Assembly: GCA_035610365.1 (NCBI GenBank)
Contig: CM069432.1
Location: 8,866,001 to 8,930,000 of the forward strand
Direction: 5' to 3'
DNA from: Aquatica leii
Taxonomy: Eukaryota > Arthropoda > Insecta > Coleoptera > Lampyridae
DNA length: 64,000 bases
Of this stretch, positions 1-12,039 are shown in pieces. A program made the position numbers and the translations under genes. The number at the start of each line of letters is the position of its first letter. Position 1 is the stretch's first letter. The notes beneath the pieces were generated by a model. It did no database searches. It worked only from the letters and a program-made list of their open reading frames with translations, and was not told the origin of the DNA.

Positions 1-809
1 GATGCTAAATGATAAATTAAATCTAAAAAAGCGCCAAAACGATGGAATATTAATTAGAGAGATATAGTTTAACTCTGCCCGTAACTGGAACAGAACAAAT
101 AACACGACAGAAGTTATAATAACACAGAATATATATTTATTTTATCACAGAAAATATTTCCAAAGAGAACGAAGAAGGTACACAAATATAACTACGTAAA
201 TCCAAACGCTAATTCATGAATCGAATCAAATATAAGTTGCGCCGTAAACTAGGCAACACGTCGTACAGTAAACTGACCTAGTCGGTCTAAACTTGTACAT
301 TCGAACAACGAATGACATTATATTCGTAAATTTAAAATCACAAAAGTATATAACAAAAACTGAAGACTTAGAGACTCAACGCGCACTGCAGACGACTTTG
401 TGACGCACAAAATGGTCTTTTAATTAAATGTGTTAACCTAACATGTACGTACGGTCAACAATCGACATGACCAACGAAATACTAATCGTAAAATTAGAAA
501 TTATAATACTTATAGTTAGCTAATTCCGTACCTATATTATCTAAAACGTTATATTAAATCTAACACAAAGCGTACATACGACGTTAACACAAATATATTT
601 CGTTTTCAAAGCATACAACCATTTGAGATAGCGAATGCGCAGCGTTTCCCATCGACTTAGTGTAGCAATTGATGGTGGCCTTTCTTTCCAAAAGAAATCG
701 CAACTTTAAAGGTTTCCAACCCCTTGACGGTGTGACTAGTTACGTTATAATAACGTGACGTCATGGAAAATGTTCCCCAAATATGCCATCTGTTTTGTTG
801 TCTTCACCT
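1..809. other. Intergenic flank, no gene seen
   Basis: This is AT-rich sequence with no convincing open reading frame, RNA gene or recognisable element. It ends at the left target-site duplication of the non-LTR retrotransposon. Confidence 0.6.
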
Positions 810-820
810 ATAAAGGAAAC
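810..820 (+). repeat. Left target-site duplication of the non-LTR element
   Basis: The 11-mer ATAAAGGAAAC occurs here and again at 3921-3931, immediately after the GAA-rich tail of the element. Exact copies on both sides of the 3.1-kb element are the expected product of target-primed reverse transcription and fix its ends. Confidence 0.85.
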
Positions 821-910
821 AGGGTTCAAAGTAGGAGCGTTCTCGTCGCGACCCCTGTCAGATCTTTAATCTGCGAATCCTACTACTCACCTTAACCAAA
901 CAGCGTTACT

Positions 911-1660
911 ATGCCTACCAGCACACTGCATCAGTGTCACCCCAAAGGGCCCTTTCCAGGAATGGCACTGACTGTCATCTCTGCTAACGTCGAGGGGCTC
1001 ACAGGAGCCAAACAAGACATTATGGCAAAAATCTGCACAGAACACAAATGTCATGTGCTCTGTCTGCAAGAGATCCACCGAGGCCAAAACAACAACCGCC
1101 CACGGATCCCTGGTATGAAGCTAATATTAGAGTGCCAGCACGAGAAATACGGTAGCGCCATCTTCACGAAGAGCGATCTCATCTTCAAGACGGCCAACAT
1201 GTCTCAAGTCAACAACATCGAAATCCTGACAGTGGAACTGGACAGCATCTCTATCACCTCGGTCTATAAGCCACCCGGGGAACGGTTTGACTTCGCTAAA
1301 CCGCTAAACTTCGATCGGAACAAGACTCACATCATCATCGGTGACTTTAACAGTCACCACGTCAACTGGGACTACGCCAAAACAGATGAAAATGGCGACT
1401 TGGTTGAGACGTGGAGCGATGCAAACCACCTCAGTCTAATCCACGACCCCAAACTCCCGAAGTCCTTCAACAGTTCTAGATGGAAACGGAGGTACAACCC
1501 AGACCTAGCCTTCGTAAGCAACAACATCGCTGACCTCTGCAGTAAAGCCGTGCTGGAACCCATACCACACACACAGCACAGGCCGATATCCATTAGCGCA
1601 TCACCAGCAGTCACACCAATCACGGCCCCGTTCCGCCGCCGTTTCAACTTCAAAAAGCAG
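911..1660 (+). pseudogene. LINE endonuclease domain (apurinic-type, EEP fold)
   Basis: The reading frame from the ATG at 911 encodes a typical non-LTR endonuclease. Family motifs visible in order are SANVEGL near the start, CLQEIHR (metal-binding Glu), VYKPPGE, IIGDFNSHH (catalytic Asp/Asn with His), and a distal NPDLAFVS block with HRPIS close to it. The nuclease nicks chromosomal DNA to prime reverse transcription. Near 1655, in an A-rich run, the homologous protein continues in the +1 frame from about 1660 to 2079, so a single base appears to be missing. The open frame to 1822 beyond that point is out-of-frame translation. Confidence 0.8.
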
Positions 1661-3870
1661 ACTGGACAGGATTTGCAGAGGACCTGGACACGAAAGTGGC
1701 AAACATCGAACCGTCACAGACCAACTACAACCTGTTCGTTGACGCCGTACGTACTGCATCCAGAAAGAACATACCACGAGGATGTAGAACCAGCTACGCG
1801 CCAGGACTCTCCCATGAGATGATAGACGAATATCAGAAGTACCAACAGCTATTCCAAGCAAATCCGTTCTCGGATAGCACCATTGCATCTGGTACAGAAC
1901 TAGCACTAAAGATACAGGAAGAAAGACAGAAGTCATGGCAAAACATGATTGAAAGTGTGGACATGACCCACAGCAGTAGGAAAGCCTGGCTCACCATCAA
2001 GAAGCTAAGCAACGACCCCAAAAAGGCTGAACAACACCATAATGTCACTGCAAACCAGGTTGCAAGCCAACTTTTCTAAACGGGAAAGCACCAACTAAAC
2101 AACCTAGGATGAGGATCAAGCGACAACCTGGCAAAGAAAACAACAGCTTCAATACCACCTTCACCATGGAAGAGCTCAACATCTGTATTAAGAACCTGAA
2201 AAATGGTAAAGCGGCTGGAATGGACGACATTTGCTCAGAACAAATAAAACACTTCGGACCAAGGACAAGAGAGTGGATATTAGAGCTGTTTAAGAACTGC
2301 TCTTCTTCATATAACATCCCGAAGCTATGGCGGCAGGCACGCGTCATTGCCCTTCTAAAACCGGGCAAAGACGCCTCGGACCCCAAAAACTTCAGACCAA
2401 TATCACTTCTCTGCCACCTCCACAAACTCTATGAACGTCTCATCCTGAACCATCTGTCTCCCTGATCGAAGAACACCTAATCCCAGAACAAGCTGGCTTC
2501 CGCCCGGGCAAATCCTGCACGGGACAGACACTCAACCTCACCCAGCACATAGAAGATGGTTTTGAAAAGGGAAAATCACAGGCGCAGTATTTGTAGATCT
2601 CTCAGATGCATACGATACTGTAAACCATAGGATGCTCCTCTCGAAGATCTACGACATGACACACGACTACCACCTAGTGCAAGTCATCAAATCGCTATTG
2701 GAAAACAGACGATTCTATGTAGAACTCTGCAAGCAGAAGAGCCGCTGGAGACGGCAACAGAACGGCCTCCCTCAGGGAAGTGTGCTAGCACCGACCCTCT
2801 TCAATATCTACACCAACGATCAGCCCATCCACCCTAATTGCAGGAGTTTCTTATATGCTGACGATCTGTGCGTCACAGCACAGGAGAAAGAGTTCACCAC
2901 CATCGAGAGAGTCCTTACATCTGCTCTATCGAACCTCTCAACCTACTACAGCAAGAACTACCTGAGACCAAATCCGACCAAAACACAGGTAACTGCTTTC
3001 CATCTGCGCTATCGGGAAGCAAACCGGAAGTTACGCATCACCAGGAATTGTACGGAAATAGAACAGCACCAGAACCCAGTGTACCTCGGAGTCGTCCTCG
3101 ACCGGACCCTGACTTATAGGGCCCACGTGGAAAAGACGAAGGGGAAAGCCAGCGCTCGGAACAATATCCTCAGAAAACTGGCCAACACCAAGTGGGGCGC
3201 CAACCCGACCACCCTGCGCTCTACTGCACTCGCACTCTGCTACTCCACAGCAGAATTTGCGTGCCCAGTTTGGGAGCGGTCATCTCATGCCAAAAAACTC
3301 GACCCGGTGCTCAACGAGAGCTGTCGCTACATCACGGGATGCCTGAAACCGACACCCATCAACAGCCTCTACCTATTAGCCGGTATTGCTCCACCAGACA
3401 TAAGAAGAAATGTAGCGAGTAGGCGGGAAAAACTGAGGCAACTAAAGGACCCCAGACATCCATTGTACGGCCATACCAACGTCGACAAACGCCTAAAATC
3501 CCGAAAAAGCTTCATACCCGAGAAACCCCTGGACTCAACAGCTAAAGCAGCGAGGTTGGATTCATGGCGCGAACGCGTTAAAAACACCGACGCAATCGAC
3601 GGTACCAGCCTAGAAGTGGGAGAACACCTACCCGCTGGCGGTGATCTGGACTGGACTACGTGGAAAAGCCTAAACCGCCTACGCACTAGAACTGGCAGAT
3701 CCAAAGTCAACATGACCAAGTGGGGGTACTCTAGCGACAGCGATTTATGCGACTGCGGGGAAAGACAGACCATGGAACATCTTCCGATCTGCCGACTCCT
3801 CGACGAAAAATGCACCATGAAGGACCTCACCGCAGCCACCGACAGGGCCATAGCCTGTGCCCGCCACTGA
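1661..3870 (+). pseudogene. LINE reverse transcriptase and C-terminal domain, frameshifted
   Basis: The RT region is spread over several frames. One open segment runs about 1661-2079, the next about 2082-2465, a third about 2458-2570, and the longest 2575-3870. Breaks lie near 2080, 2460 and 2570. RT motifs are in canonical order: LLKPGKDASDPKNFRPISLL at 2355-2415, the catalytic-Asp motif FVDLSDAYDTVNH at about 2590-2630, LPQGSVLAPTLFNIYTND near 2770, and the FLYADDL active site near 2850. Near 3750 a CDCGERQTMEHLPIC cysteine-histidine motif marks the usual C-terminal domain. The enzyme would copy element RNA at the nicked target. Several indels make this a dead copy. Confidence 0.85.
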
Positions 3871-3903
3871 AAGGACATATAAAACTTTTGATTTAAGGAC
3901 TCG

Positions 3904-3920
3904 AGAAGAAGAAGAAGAAG
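3904..3920 (+). repeat. GAA-repeat tail of the LINE
   Basis: A run of GAA triplets sits directly between the element's 3' end and the right target-site duplication. Simple-repeat tails in place of poly(A) are known in several non-LTR clades. Confidence 0.8.
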
Positions 3921-3931
3921 ATAAAGGAAAC
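3921..3931 (+). repeat. Right target-site duplication of the non-LTR element
   Basis: ATAAAGGAAAC, identical to 810-820. Confidence 0.85.
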
Positions 3932-5018
3932 GCGTGTGGGGGGTATGGAAATCCGCCCAAATTAAGCTTTCACTCAAAAATACTTCAAATTCGACCACAT
4001 ATTCACGTGGAATTGCGTGAAACAACTTAATGGTAAAAGCCTTGTTAGGCGTAGAGGTCTGTGCTGGACAAGACCTTACCGGAAAATGAATAAAATGCGC
4101 TTATAAAATCTTACATGGCCAACGAAAAGTGTGCATGTCGAAGACAAATTTTAACCTTGAATTTTTTAAATACTGTTCGTATGTTATTGAAGTTAAGCTT
4201 GCAAAAAATTGGGATAATAACCGCCAATTATTTTTCTCCTTTTCTAAATAATATATAAGAATTATAAAACACAGTTGCCCTAACGTTTCCTACTTACAAA
4301 ACCGTGTTTGCCTTCTTGAGTCACAGAAAGCTTTTATTGCTTGTACTGTTCTATGATTTTAGGAGTGTAAAAGGTGCAAAAGGTTTCTCAGCATGCGGCA
4401 AAAACCTGCCGAAAGGGCAGTCGGTTTTATTATGTGAGCAACCGCGGAGCTAACCAGTATTTTTCCATTTTTAATTACTTTGTTAAAATTATATTCTCAC
4501 TGTCATTTGGAATACCCAATATCTTGCGTACTTTAACAGTTACAGTTTTTGGAAGTCAGTACGATATCGTTTGTGCTCATACCCCCACGTTTAATTTAGA
4601 CAACCAAGTTTTTGACCATTAAAAACAAAAATGCGCATTTCAATAGTGTTGAAGCAACTCAGTTTTGTCCGTTGTTTACATAATTACACGATACGTCCAA
4701 TTCCAAATTAGCGTCATCGTTGCATTAGCTCACGTGTCGTACTACTCAAAACATTAATAAAGCAAGCGTTAGTTTGTATTGACAAAAAAACGCTATATAT
4801 GTATGTGACGTGAGACGTTGAAACGAGATAAAATTTGGTTCAATTAACAACTCTATAAGGTAACGTAAGCAACGTACTTCCAAATCTCCTTACAAAAAAT
4901 TACAGAATAGCAATTGTAATTAAATAATTCCAACAAAATCTGCACCTATTACTCTTTAAGTAACAACGTAAAATTGCGAACATTACTACTATCAAAGTTT
5001 CAGGAAAAAACGAGTACA
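3932..5018. other. Intergenic, no gene seen
   Basis: AT-rich sequence between the LINE and OBP1. An 82-codon open frame at 4374-4622 (+) shows no recognisable motif, and I treat it as chance. Confidence 0.5.
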
Positions 5019-5036
5019 TTCTAGAATGTTCTAGAA
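5019..5036. promoter_or_regulatory. Heat-shock-element-like palindrome
   Basis: TTCTAGAATGTTCTAGAA contains four alternating inverted pentamers (nTTCnn/nGAAn), the consensus for a heat-shock-factor trimer site. All 12 specified bases match. It lies about 0.4 kb beyond the 3' end of OBP1 (minus strand) with no obvious gene start beside it, so function is unproven. It could be a relic of a mobile element promoter. Confidence 0.4.
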
Positions 5037-5449
5037 CTAATGAACGACACACGATCGATACGCAATTATCAGTGTCAATCGATACTATTAATTGCTATCT
5101 ATAGTCTTTATATCTGAATCACAAAACTTTCAACACAAAAAAATTGTCGTAGATAACTAACTTTGAAACTACAGTAACAGATATGAAAACATAGACCTAT
5201 CACGGTGTCTTTTTTCACAACTACTCTGACTGTTTGCTACATGTTCATTTGATGGTTCTTTGGTATACGGAGGTCTGATCAATGTTTAATTGATGTCCGT
5301 CGTAATGTGAACTTTATTAGCAAAAAAATAATTTAAAAAAATCACTATATAAAACAAATTACGTACACCAAAATTTTGAAGTGCGAATTAATTAAGAATC
5401 ACAAACTTAAACTCTATAACAGTATAACTAACATTAACTCAATTTATTT

Positions 5450-5908
5450 TTAAACTGGGACAAACAACTGCTCCATATTACATGCATGCACACTGTAGGC
5501 TTTTCTGCAAGGATCCGTAATAAATCTAGTATCGTTCTTACATTTCTGAATTATGGCTGGTGTAATTCCAGCTGCCTGACGTACGTACTCATGTTCATTC
5601 ACTTCTCCAGTTGCTGGGTTTATTAAATTTAGTTTCATTTTGTTACACATTATGTAACAATGTAAGCATGAATCTAAAGAATATTCCCCTTTAAGAAAAT
5701 AATCTTTGGCTAAAGCCGGAGAAACTCCAACCTCGCAAATGCATTCACTTCTATATCTCTCAGCCAACTCTTCCCAACTTTTTCTAAACTCTAAGGGCAC
5801 TTCCTAAAATATAACTGTTTGTATTTAAATCAAAATATTACTGACACGTACCAATGCAGCATTTGATAAAGTTAGGAATGGTAAAAAGAAAACGATATGA
5901 AGATACAT
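5450..5908 (-). CDS. Odorant-binding protein 1 (eight-Cys subgroup I)
   Basis: A two-exon gene encoding 136 aa. Exon 1 is 5852-5908 (ATG at 5908, 19 codons), the intron 5804-5851 is 48 bp with GT/AG ends, and exon 2 is 5450-5803. Residues 1-18 are a hydrophobic signal peptide ending in SNAA, so the protein is secreted. The mature chain of about 117 aa has the PBP/GOBP cysteine skeleton: a CxC pair (SECICE), CxxCxxxC (SCLHCYIMC), then single cysteines with spacings x34, x10 and x8. Six are the classical OBP cysteines, and two are extra (one beside C1, one before C2). An AATAAA on the minus strand lies just past the stop. The role, a carrier of small hydrophobic odorants, is inferred from the family; the ligand is unknown. 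It is first in the eight-gene array. Confidence 0.9.
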
Positions 5909-6877
5909 GCCGGCAGTTAACCACAAATTTACAAATGAACACGACATCGTGGCAGTTCTACTTAGTTAAATGTAAGTTTATCTTTAGATAAATTCTACAT
6001 GCAATCATTTGCATGTATACGTTCAAAATATTTACAATAGAGATGTCAACTAAAGCTAAATATTAGACGATGCTTGTGCAACTACAACAAAATTGCAATT
6101 TGAAACGTGTTGTTTTTCTTTGTGATTCATTAAAGTTAAATCGCCTTTTGATGCTCCACAGAAGGACTACAAAAATTAAATAAAGGTAACAACGCGCCTA
6201 CATTCAACTAATAACCTATCTAGAATCTTCTTACTTACGTATCAATCTTATATACAAAAATGTACGAGAAGAAAAAAGATATAAGAAACATTCGTCCCGA
6301 TTTTTTGAAACTTATTACTATTTTTGAGTAGTTTCCCCATTTTCCCAATGGTGTATTGTATAATGAATAAAAAATGGTTGTCACTGCCAATAAGTATGAG
6401 AATTTGGAGCCGATCCGAAAGCGAGGCTGCAATTCATACGAGTTGGCAATGCATATTTCTTACAAAGTCTACACTATACTTTTTCTACGAATATATATTT
6501 ATTTATTAATCAAAGTCAAATTTGAACTTTGAACGACAAAACAGCAAAAACAAACTTCAACTCCTTTAATTGTTTCGGAATAAGAAACTAAGACTAAACC
6601 TAAAAGGTTTGGGTGTTGCGTTGTGACGCGGTCTAAACCAAATGTTTATAATCTAAACAAAGAAAATCCTTTGCCTGCAAGTATTTAATTGATACTTCGG
6701 ATGCTTTCGGCTAATGCAACGAAACGGAATTTACAGTACCTTCTTATTGAATGTTTACCTAGATAGTGGTGTGTTTGTTTTATCCGGTATTAACGTATCA
6801 CCATTTCTAATGCGTTTGTAAACAATTCTAATTTTGTGATAAGTAAAAGGCTTTATTTAATTCATTTTTTTTTAATA
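5909..6877. other. Intergenic upstream of OBP1, no gene seen
   Basis: AT-rich. Open frames at 6235-6509 on both strands have no family features. The OBP1 promoter should lie in the first 100 bp, but no clear TATA box is visible. Confidence 0.45.
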
Positions 6878-7800
6878 AAAGGTTCACTTAAGTGCAACTA
6901 AGAAGGAGATAGAACGTGTTATGAATGGAGCAGAGAATGATCCAGATCATTTGGAAGTGGAAGCGACTGGGAGGAAGACAATTTAACACTGGAAGCATCT
7001 GAATCGGAAGCGTCAAATGATAATTTTGATATAGCAGTTGTTTCGTCACAGTCTCTCAAATAATGCATTTAATTAGTTTACAAGAAAACTATCGAATAGA
7101 AGATAGAGAAGATACGATTGAGACTATTTGGAATCAATTACATACTAAAAAATGTAACCGTCGTTAGATTTCTGAACGTATTCTTTCGAAAATGACGCGG
7201 AATTTATGTTATATTTACATACATTTTATTTTTTTGTGGCATTGTAGAGCTTTTAGTACGCTTTGTAATATCGAAGTATTTAACATTTTCAAATTCATCT
7301 TAGTTTTAATTATCTTTTATAAGTATGTATTTAATGCGTAATCACTTGAGTCATTTAGGACGAGATTATTGTCGTACGTTTTGAATACATTTTATAAAGT
7401 ATTGCTTCCGACAGTCAATAGATTGTAATTCTATATTCCAGTACGCTCGTTTCGGTATCTGTAGAGGTGTGGAAGAAGGTATAATGAAATTTAAGTTAAT
7501 GGAAATTATCCTATTTCGTATATTTTACGGTCTCGACGTTTCACTTAATCCTGAGTTTAGTATCGTATTAATTGCGTTTTCGTTTGTGGTTTGTGATTTT
7601 AGTTTTTGTTTTTTTAATTAAGTGCTTCGATTTTAACCAAAATAAAGATTGCTGCTTGTTTATCGCACCATTAAGAAAACTTTTTTACTGTCCGAATAAA
7701 AAAACACATATGACGACGGTTTACTGCAACACATGTAGCTTACCAATTTGTAGTATACACCGGGAATTTTGTACATTTAATTTCAAAAAATCGAATAAAT
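6878..7800 (+). pseudogene. Possible piggyBac-like transposase relic
   Basis: Two pieces suggest an internally deleted, decayed copy. At about 6945-7065 there is an acidic, Ser/Glu-rich stretch (WEEDNLTLEASESEAS) like the N-terminus of piggyBac transposases. At about 7640-7790 there is a Cys/His-rich tail (YCNTCSLPICSIH with further cysteines) like the C-terminal zinc-binding domain. Stops interrupt the interval and no DDD core is recognisable. The first ~110 bp recurs in inverted orientation at 9370-9462, so this is a dispersed repeat. Confidence 0.35.
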
Positions 7801-7876
7801 TGGTTGCATAATTAGAAAAAAAAAACATTAATTTCTAATAATTTTCTTAAAAGCCGCTTTTTTTTATTATTAATTT

Positions 7877-8337
7877 TTAATTTGGCACAAACAACTGAGT
7901 AACAATACAAGCGTACGCGGAATAAGCTTTTTCGCAGTAATCCTTTATATTGCTGGTGTCGTTCTTACATTTTTGAATAATTTCAAGTGTAACTCCAGCT
8001 ACCTGTCGAACGTATTCATGTTCATTGACTTCTCCAGTTGCAGGGTTTATTAAATTTAGTTTCATTTTGTGACACTTTATGTAACAGTGTACGCATGAAT
8101 CTATAGAAAATTCGCCTTTACGAAAAAAATCTGAAGCTAAAGCTGGAGAAACTCCAACCTCACAAATGCATTCGCTTTTATGTATTTGAGCTACTTCTTC
8201 CCAACTTAGCCTGTACTCCAACGGCACTTCCTAAAATATAACAATTTTTATTTGGAATAAAAAGATTTGATCAAAAGTACCAATCCAGCATTTGACACAG
8301 ATAAGAATGATAAAAGACAAATAATATAAAAATACAT
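7877..8337 (-). CDS. Odorant-binding protein 2 (eight-Cys subgroup I)
   Basis: 136 aa in two exons: exon 1 8281-8337 (ATG at 8337), intron 8231-8280 (50 bp), exon 2 7877-8230. The signal peptide begins MYFYIICLL and ends SNAG. The mature region has SECICE, SCVHCYIKC and three later cysteines at the x34/x10/x8 spacing, so all eight subgroup cysteines are kept. The conserved NLINPATGEVNEHEYVRQ block links it to OBP1, 3 and 4, and the C-terminus QLFVPN is shared with OBP3 and 4. It lies 2.0 kb upstream of OBP1 in the same orientation, consistent with tandem duplication. No frame breaks are seen. Ligand and tissue are unknown. Confidence 0.9.
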
Positions 8338-9369
8338 GATTTCACTACAAATAATACTGTCTGTAAAATGATTTATTTGTAACTGAAAAAAACAAAGTGA
8401 GTATACGTACTTGGATAGGCGTGCAAAATATTTATATAAAAAATGTAAATTAAAACAAAATATTTAACGATGCAGGTGCAATTACAAAACAAAATACATG
8501 TATGTGTGCATTGCTCTATTATTGTTTAAAAAAGCTCTTTTAGTAACGCCTTTTGGTATATTTTTGCATCGGATCAACGAAAAATAATGTCGTGTAACAC
8601 AAATGTATAGTTTTAAATACAGTGCACGCCGATTAATAGAAACACATTGGAACTTAGGGTTTTTGATAACAATACCGAATGATAACAAAATCCGGTATTT
8701 AAAAAAAAACAAATAAAAGTTTATTGTTTAGAAGGAGTAAATACATACAACATGTACCATCAACATATTGTTAATTTATAAGGCAAAATTATAGCATCAA
8801 TATAAAAAGTACACATTTCTTCGTACTAATTTGCTGACACAAAAATAAATACAAAATAATGTTATCACATAAGACCTACATAGTTGAGTTGTTATTATTA
8901 AGAACTGCATATTCTTTCCAAGCACACTAAAAATAAATACATTAGAATTGTAACTGTCATTGAGAAACGAATATTAAAATACTATTGAAGATTAGGAAGT
9001 AATAAATAGCCCTACTGTGAAATGCGAGAAAATACAAAAGTTTACCCGTTAAAAATAGCTAAACCGATTTATTTTTATTAATTCAACCGGAGTAGGTGAC
9101 GTCATCTACAAGGGTATCGTATGAAATGCGCATAAACATTTATCAGAAAAATTGAAATTTGACCCTTAAGACGACTGTGAGTGAAAAGTCGCATACCCGT
9201 CAGCTTGAAATGTACCCATAATGAAATTGAAATCGTTACAAGTTCTTGTGTAACTTGCGCGTTTTTTTCATAAGTGGAGATGTTTAAACCTAAGTGAAAC
9301 GACTGCTCTGTAGTTTTATGCAAAAAAAGTCAATGTCAATTTTGTAACCGAAGTTACAATGCTTCCAGC
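8338..9369. other. Intergenic upstream of OBP2, no gene seen
   Basis: AT-rich sequence with short open frames (8482-8712 and 9102-9323 on the minus strand) that have no motifs, signal peptide or homology I recognise. Confidence 0.45.
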
Positions 9370-9462
9370 TTTAAAATGTGTTCCTCCCAGCCGCTTTCAC
9401 TTTCCTTCAAAGGATCTGGATCAATATTTGTCGTTCTTAGTTGCACTTAAGTCAACCTTTTC
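9370..9462 (-). repeat. Dispersed repeat, inverted copy of 6878-6990
   Basis: The reverse complement of this stretch matches the beginning of the piggyBac-like relic at 6878-6990, including ACTTAAGTGCAACTAAGAA and a later block reading GGCTGGGAGGA (GACTGGGAGGA in the other copy). It carries an internal deletion relative to that copy. Confidence 0.6.
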
Positions 9463-11193
9463 CAAAACCTAAACGAGCAAACGAAATATAACTAAAAACA
9501 TTTAAGGTAAGGTAATCAACTTGTAAACCAAACCAGATTCTAAACTCCTAAAAAAGTATTAAGAAACTCGATGACCTTGAAGAAGCAACGGACAATCTAA
9601 CAAAGAACCACTATATAGTTACAATAAAATTATGAACCAAACCAGCCTTTAAACTACATAGAAGTGATTTAAGAAAAAGTAGTTTCCGTATATAAAATAG
9701 TATTGTCGATGTTGGCTGAGCGCAACTCTTATTGGGCCAAGGTCGAAAAAGAGAGCAGCAACCGTGAACCAAAGAGAGGATAATAGGAGAGGAGTGTTCA
9801 AGAAGGTTTTGGTGAGATGAGCCTGGATTCATTCATAATATTAACTCACATTTTAATCACAGGTCTGCTTCCACAAATTTATCTTATTTTACTGCAGCTT
9901 TTATATTATTTATACAAGGTATCAGTGAGATACGTGTGCATATTTTCAAGGTTGATAAGACATGTAGAAAAATCATTTTCTGCCAATACACTTGGTACCG
10001 CCGACTTAAGATGGCGCCACATATCTAAAATTTATTACGTGCCATTAGACTCCGATTTCAAATTGCTGTGCATGTGTCACTTTTAGAGAAATGCGTTGAT
10101 GAAATTAAGTAAGCTTTGGTCGAGAAATGTCAAATAAGTGTCATTTCACTCGTTTTTTAAAACTTTCCAGTGAATTACTTATGAACTCATCTTGTTTTTG
10201 TGTTTTTGTTGTTGTTCGGTTAACGTACAAAATGCACAGACTCACTTGAGCTGAACTCACTGTGCTCATAGCACATACATTACGTGCTGCACGCTATCTG
10301 TACTATGAGAAATACCCAAATAGACAACTTCCAAACTTACCCCTAGACCTGGAGTTCCTTAACATATCAGGTAGTAGTAGTAGTAATTAGCTACCACCAG
10401 TTTTGAATAGAAACAATTTCTAAGGTTACTTGTTAGGTTTAAGTTTAAGTTTAAGTCTCTCTACACTTGTGCTATACAGACTGATTTAAATCTATTTTGT
10501 TTGTGATAGTTTCTGATTCAAGAATAACCATTTCCCATGCAGAGGTTTGCATTGCAGACGCGGATATGGTCATTCCTTTTACCTGATTGAATACTTCTGA
10601 TTTAATTACATATTTTTAGATTCACTGCGTGCGCAATTTATGATGCGTATGCGTGATTTGTAGCTCCGATTTTAAGTCATTTTTCGTTGCATTTTCGTAA
10701 GGAAGGGACGTCCAATTCCAGAAAATGTCCACATGCTAAACTTGAACTTGGGACGTTTGTTATTATGCTGACAATCCGCTTTCGTTGTGATGTTATATGC
10801 GCTCGTTGTAGTTATTTAAAAAAAAACGTAATTATTTGTGTTTTCTTTGTTCCTTACGCACGGTGATGTAACCTTTGGAGTTTGCATTTAGTTTTTTTGT
10901 ACGTAGCAACAATTTTTTTGGCATGTACGATAGTTTATATTTACTATACACACACGTTCCATTACGAAGTTGTTGATATTAATCATCTATTTAATGTAAT
11001 CCCTGTACGAAACAATTAGTTTACGAATTTTGAACATTTTATACTAACGCATCATCCAAATGAGTCACATGATGATGATGATACTGACGTCTATGGTTTT
11101 TTCACATATAATGCTAATAAATCCGCAATATTTAGAAAAAAAAACATTGATTTTGAAGAAAATTTCTTAAAACAGTTATTTTATTATTAAATT

Positions 11194-11653
11194 TTAATTT
11201 GGCACAAATAACTGCGGAATAATACATGCGTAAACGGAATAAGCTTTGTCGCACAAATCAACTATATTTCTGGTGTCGTTCTTACATTTCTGAATAATTT
11301 CAGGTGTAACTCCAGCTACCTGGCGAACATATTCTTGTTCATTGACTTCTCCAGTTGCAGGATTTATTAAATTGATTTTCATTTTGTTACACTTGATGTA
11401 ACAATGTAAGCATATATCTATAGAAAATTCGCCTCTACGAAAAAAATCTAAAGCTAAAGCCGGAGAAACTCCAGCCTCACAAATACACTCGCTTCTATGC
11501 GTTTCAGCTAGTTTTTCCCAACTTGTTCTGAACTCCAACGGCACTTCCTAAAATATAACAATTTGTAAATGGATTAAAAATGTTGCTCAAACGTACCAAT
11601 CCAGCATTTGATACCGTTAAGAATGATAAAAGACAAACGATATGAAAGTACAT
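11194..11653 (-). CDS. Odorant-binding protein 3 (eight-Cys subgroup I)
   Basis: 136 aa. Exon 1 is 11597-11653, the intron 11548-11596 is 49 bp, and exon 2 is 11194-11547. The signal peptide begins MYFHIVCLL and ends SNAG. Cysteine motifs are SECICE, ICLHCYIKC, QKC, DLC and YAC, with subgroup spacings conserved. A possible TATA (TATAAATT on the minus strand, 11709-11716) lies about 60 bp upstream of the ATG. It is the segmental-duplication partner of OBP4, and the second exons differ at 15 of about 117 residues. Inferred secreted carrier of hydrophobic ligands. Confidence 0.9.
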
Positions 11654-12039
11654 GACTTACAACCGTTAATAACAAATACTTAATACATATGTAGTATGCA
11701 AGTATAATAATTTATAGGTAAGTGAAATACGTACTTTCATAGACGTTCCAAATATTTACATAAAAAATGTAAATTAAAAACAAAATATTTGACTATGCAT
11801 GTGCAAATACAAAACAACAAACATTTGTGTATGTCTGTAAAGTTCTAAACAATCTCATTTAAAAATTGCTATTGCTCTATTATTGGTAGTAACTTTTTTT
11901 ATGTTAGTCGCAGTAAAAAATTTAACAATTTGGTAGTTACCAATTTTTATATTTATAATTATGTCTTTGATACGCTGTGCAACCAATCAACAAGGGATAA
12001 AGTCGTGTAGTACAAATTTTAAATACAATGCACGCCGCT

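Larger units (their letters stand above)
821..3920 (+). mobile_element. Non-LTR (LINE) retrotransposon, Jockey/CR1/I-like
   Basis: This 3.1-kb element is bounded by an exact 11-bp target-site duplication (810-820 and 3921-3931). It has a 90-bp leader, one coding region broken by frameshifts (endonuclease then reverse transcriptase), and a 3' tail of GAA repeats. No separate Gag-like ORF1 is present, so it is either a one-ORF family or lost its 5' part before or during insertion. The C-terminal Cys-rich motif near residue 370 of the last frame argues for the Jockey/I/CR1 side of the phylogeny rather than RTE, but I cannot place the clade by eye. The four frame breaks mean this copy cannot move on its own. 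Confidence 0.85.

Noticed and set aside
887..1087. Minus-strand frame opposite the LINE endonuclease
   Set aside because: Antisense shadow of the coding strand; it has no motif of its own.
3369..4025. 218-aa minus-strand open frame
   Set aside because: Antisense shadow of the LINE reverse transcriptase, extending past the element; no family resemblance.
4374..4622. 82-aa plus-strand frame between the LINE and OBP1
   Set aside because: No signal peptide, domain or promoter evidence; compatible with a chance frame.
9817..10086. 89-aa open frame, also partly open at 18247-18468
   Set aside because: It lies in the segmental duplication, but the two copies end differently because of indels and share no protein motif, so this is duplicated noncoding DNA.
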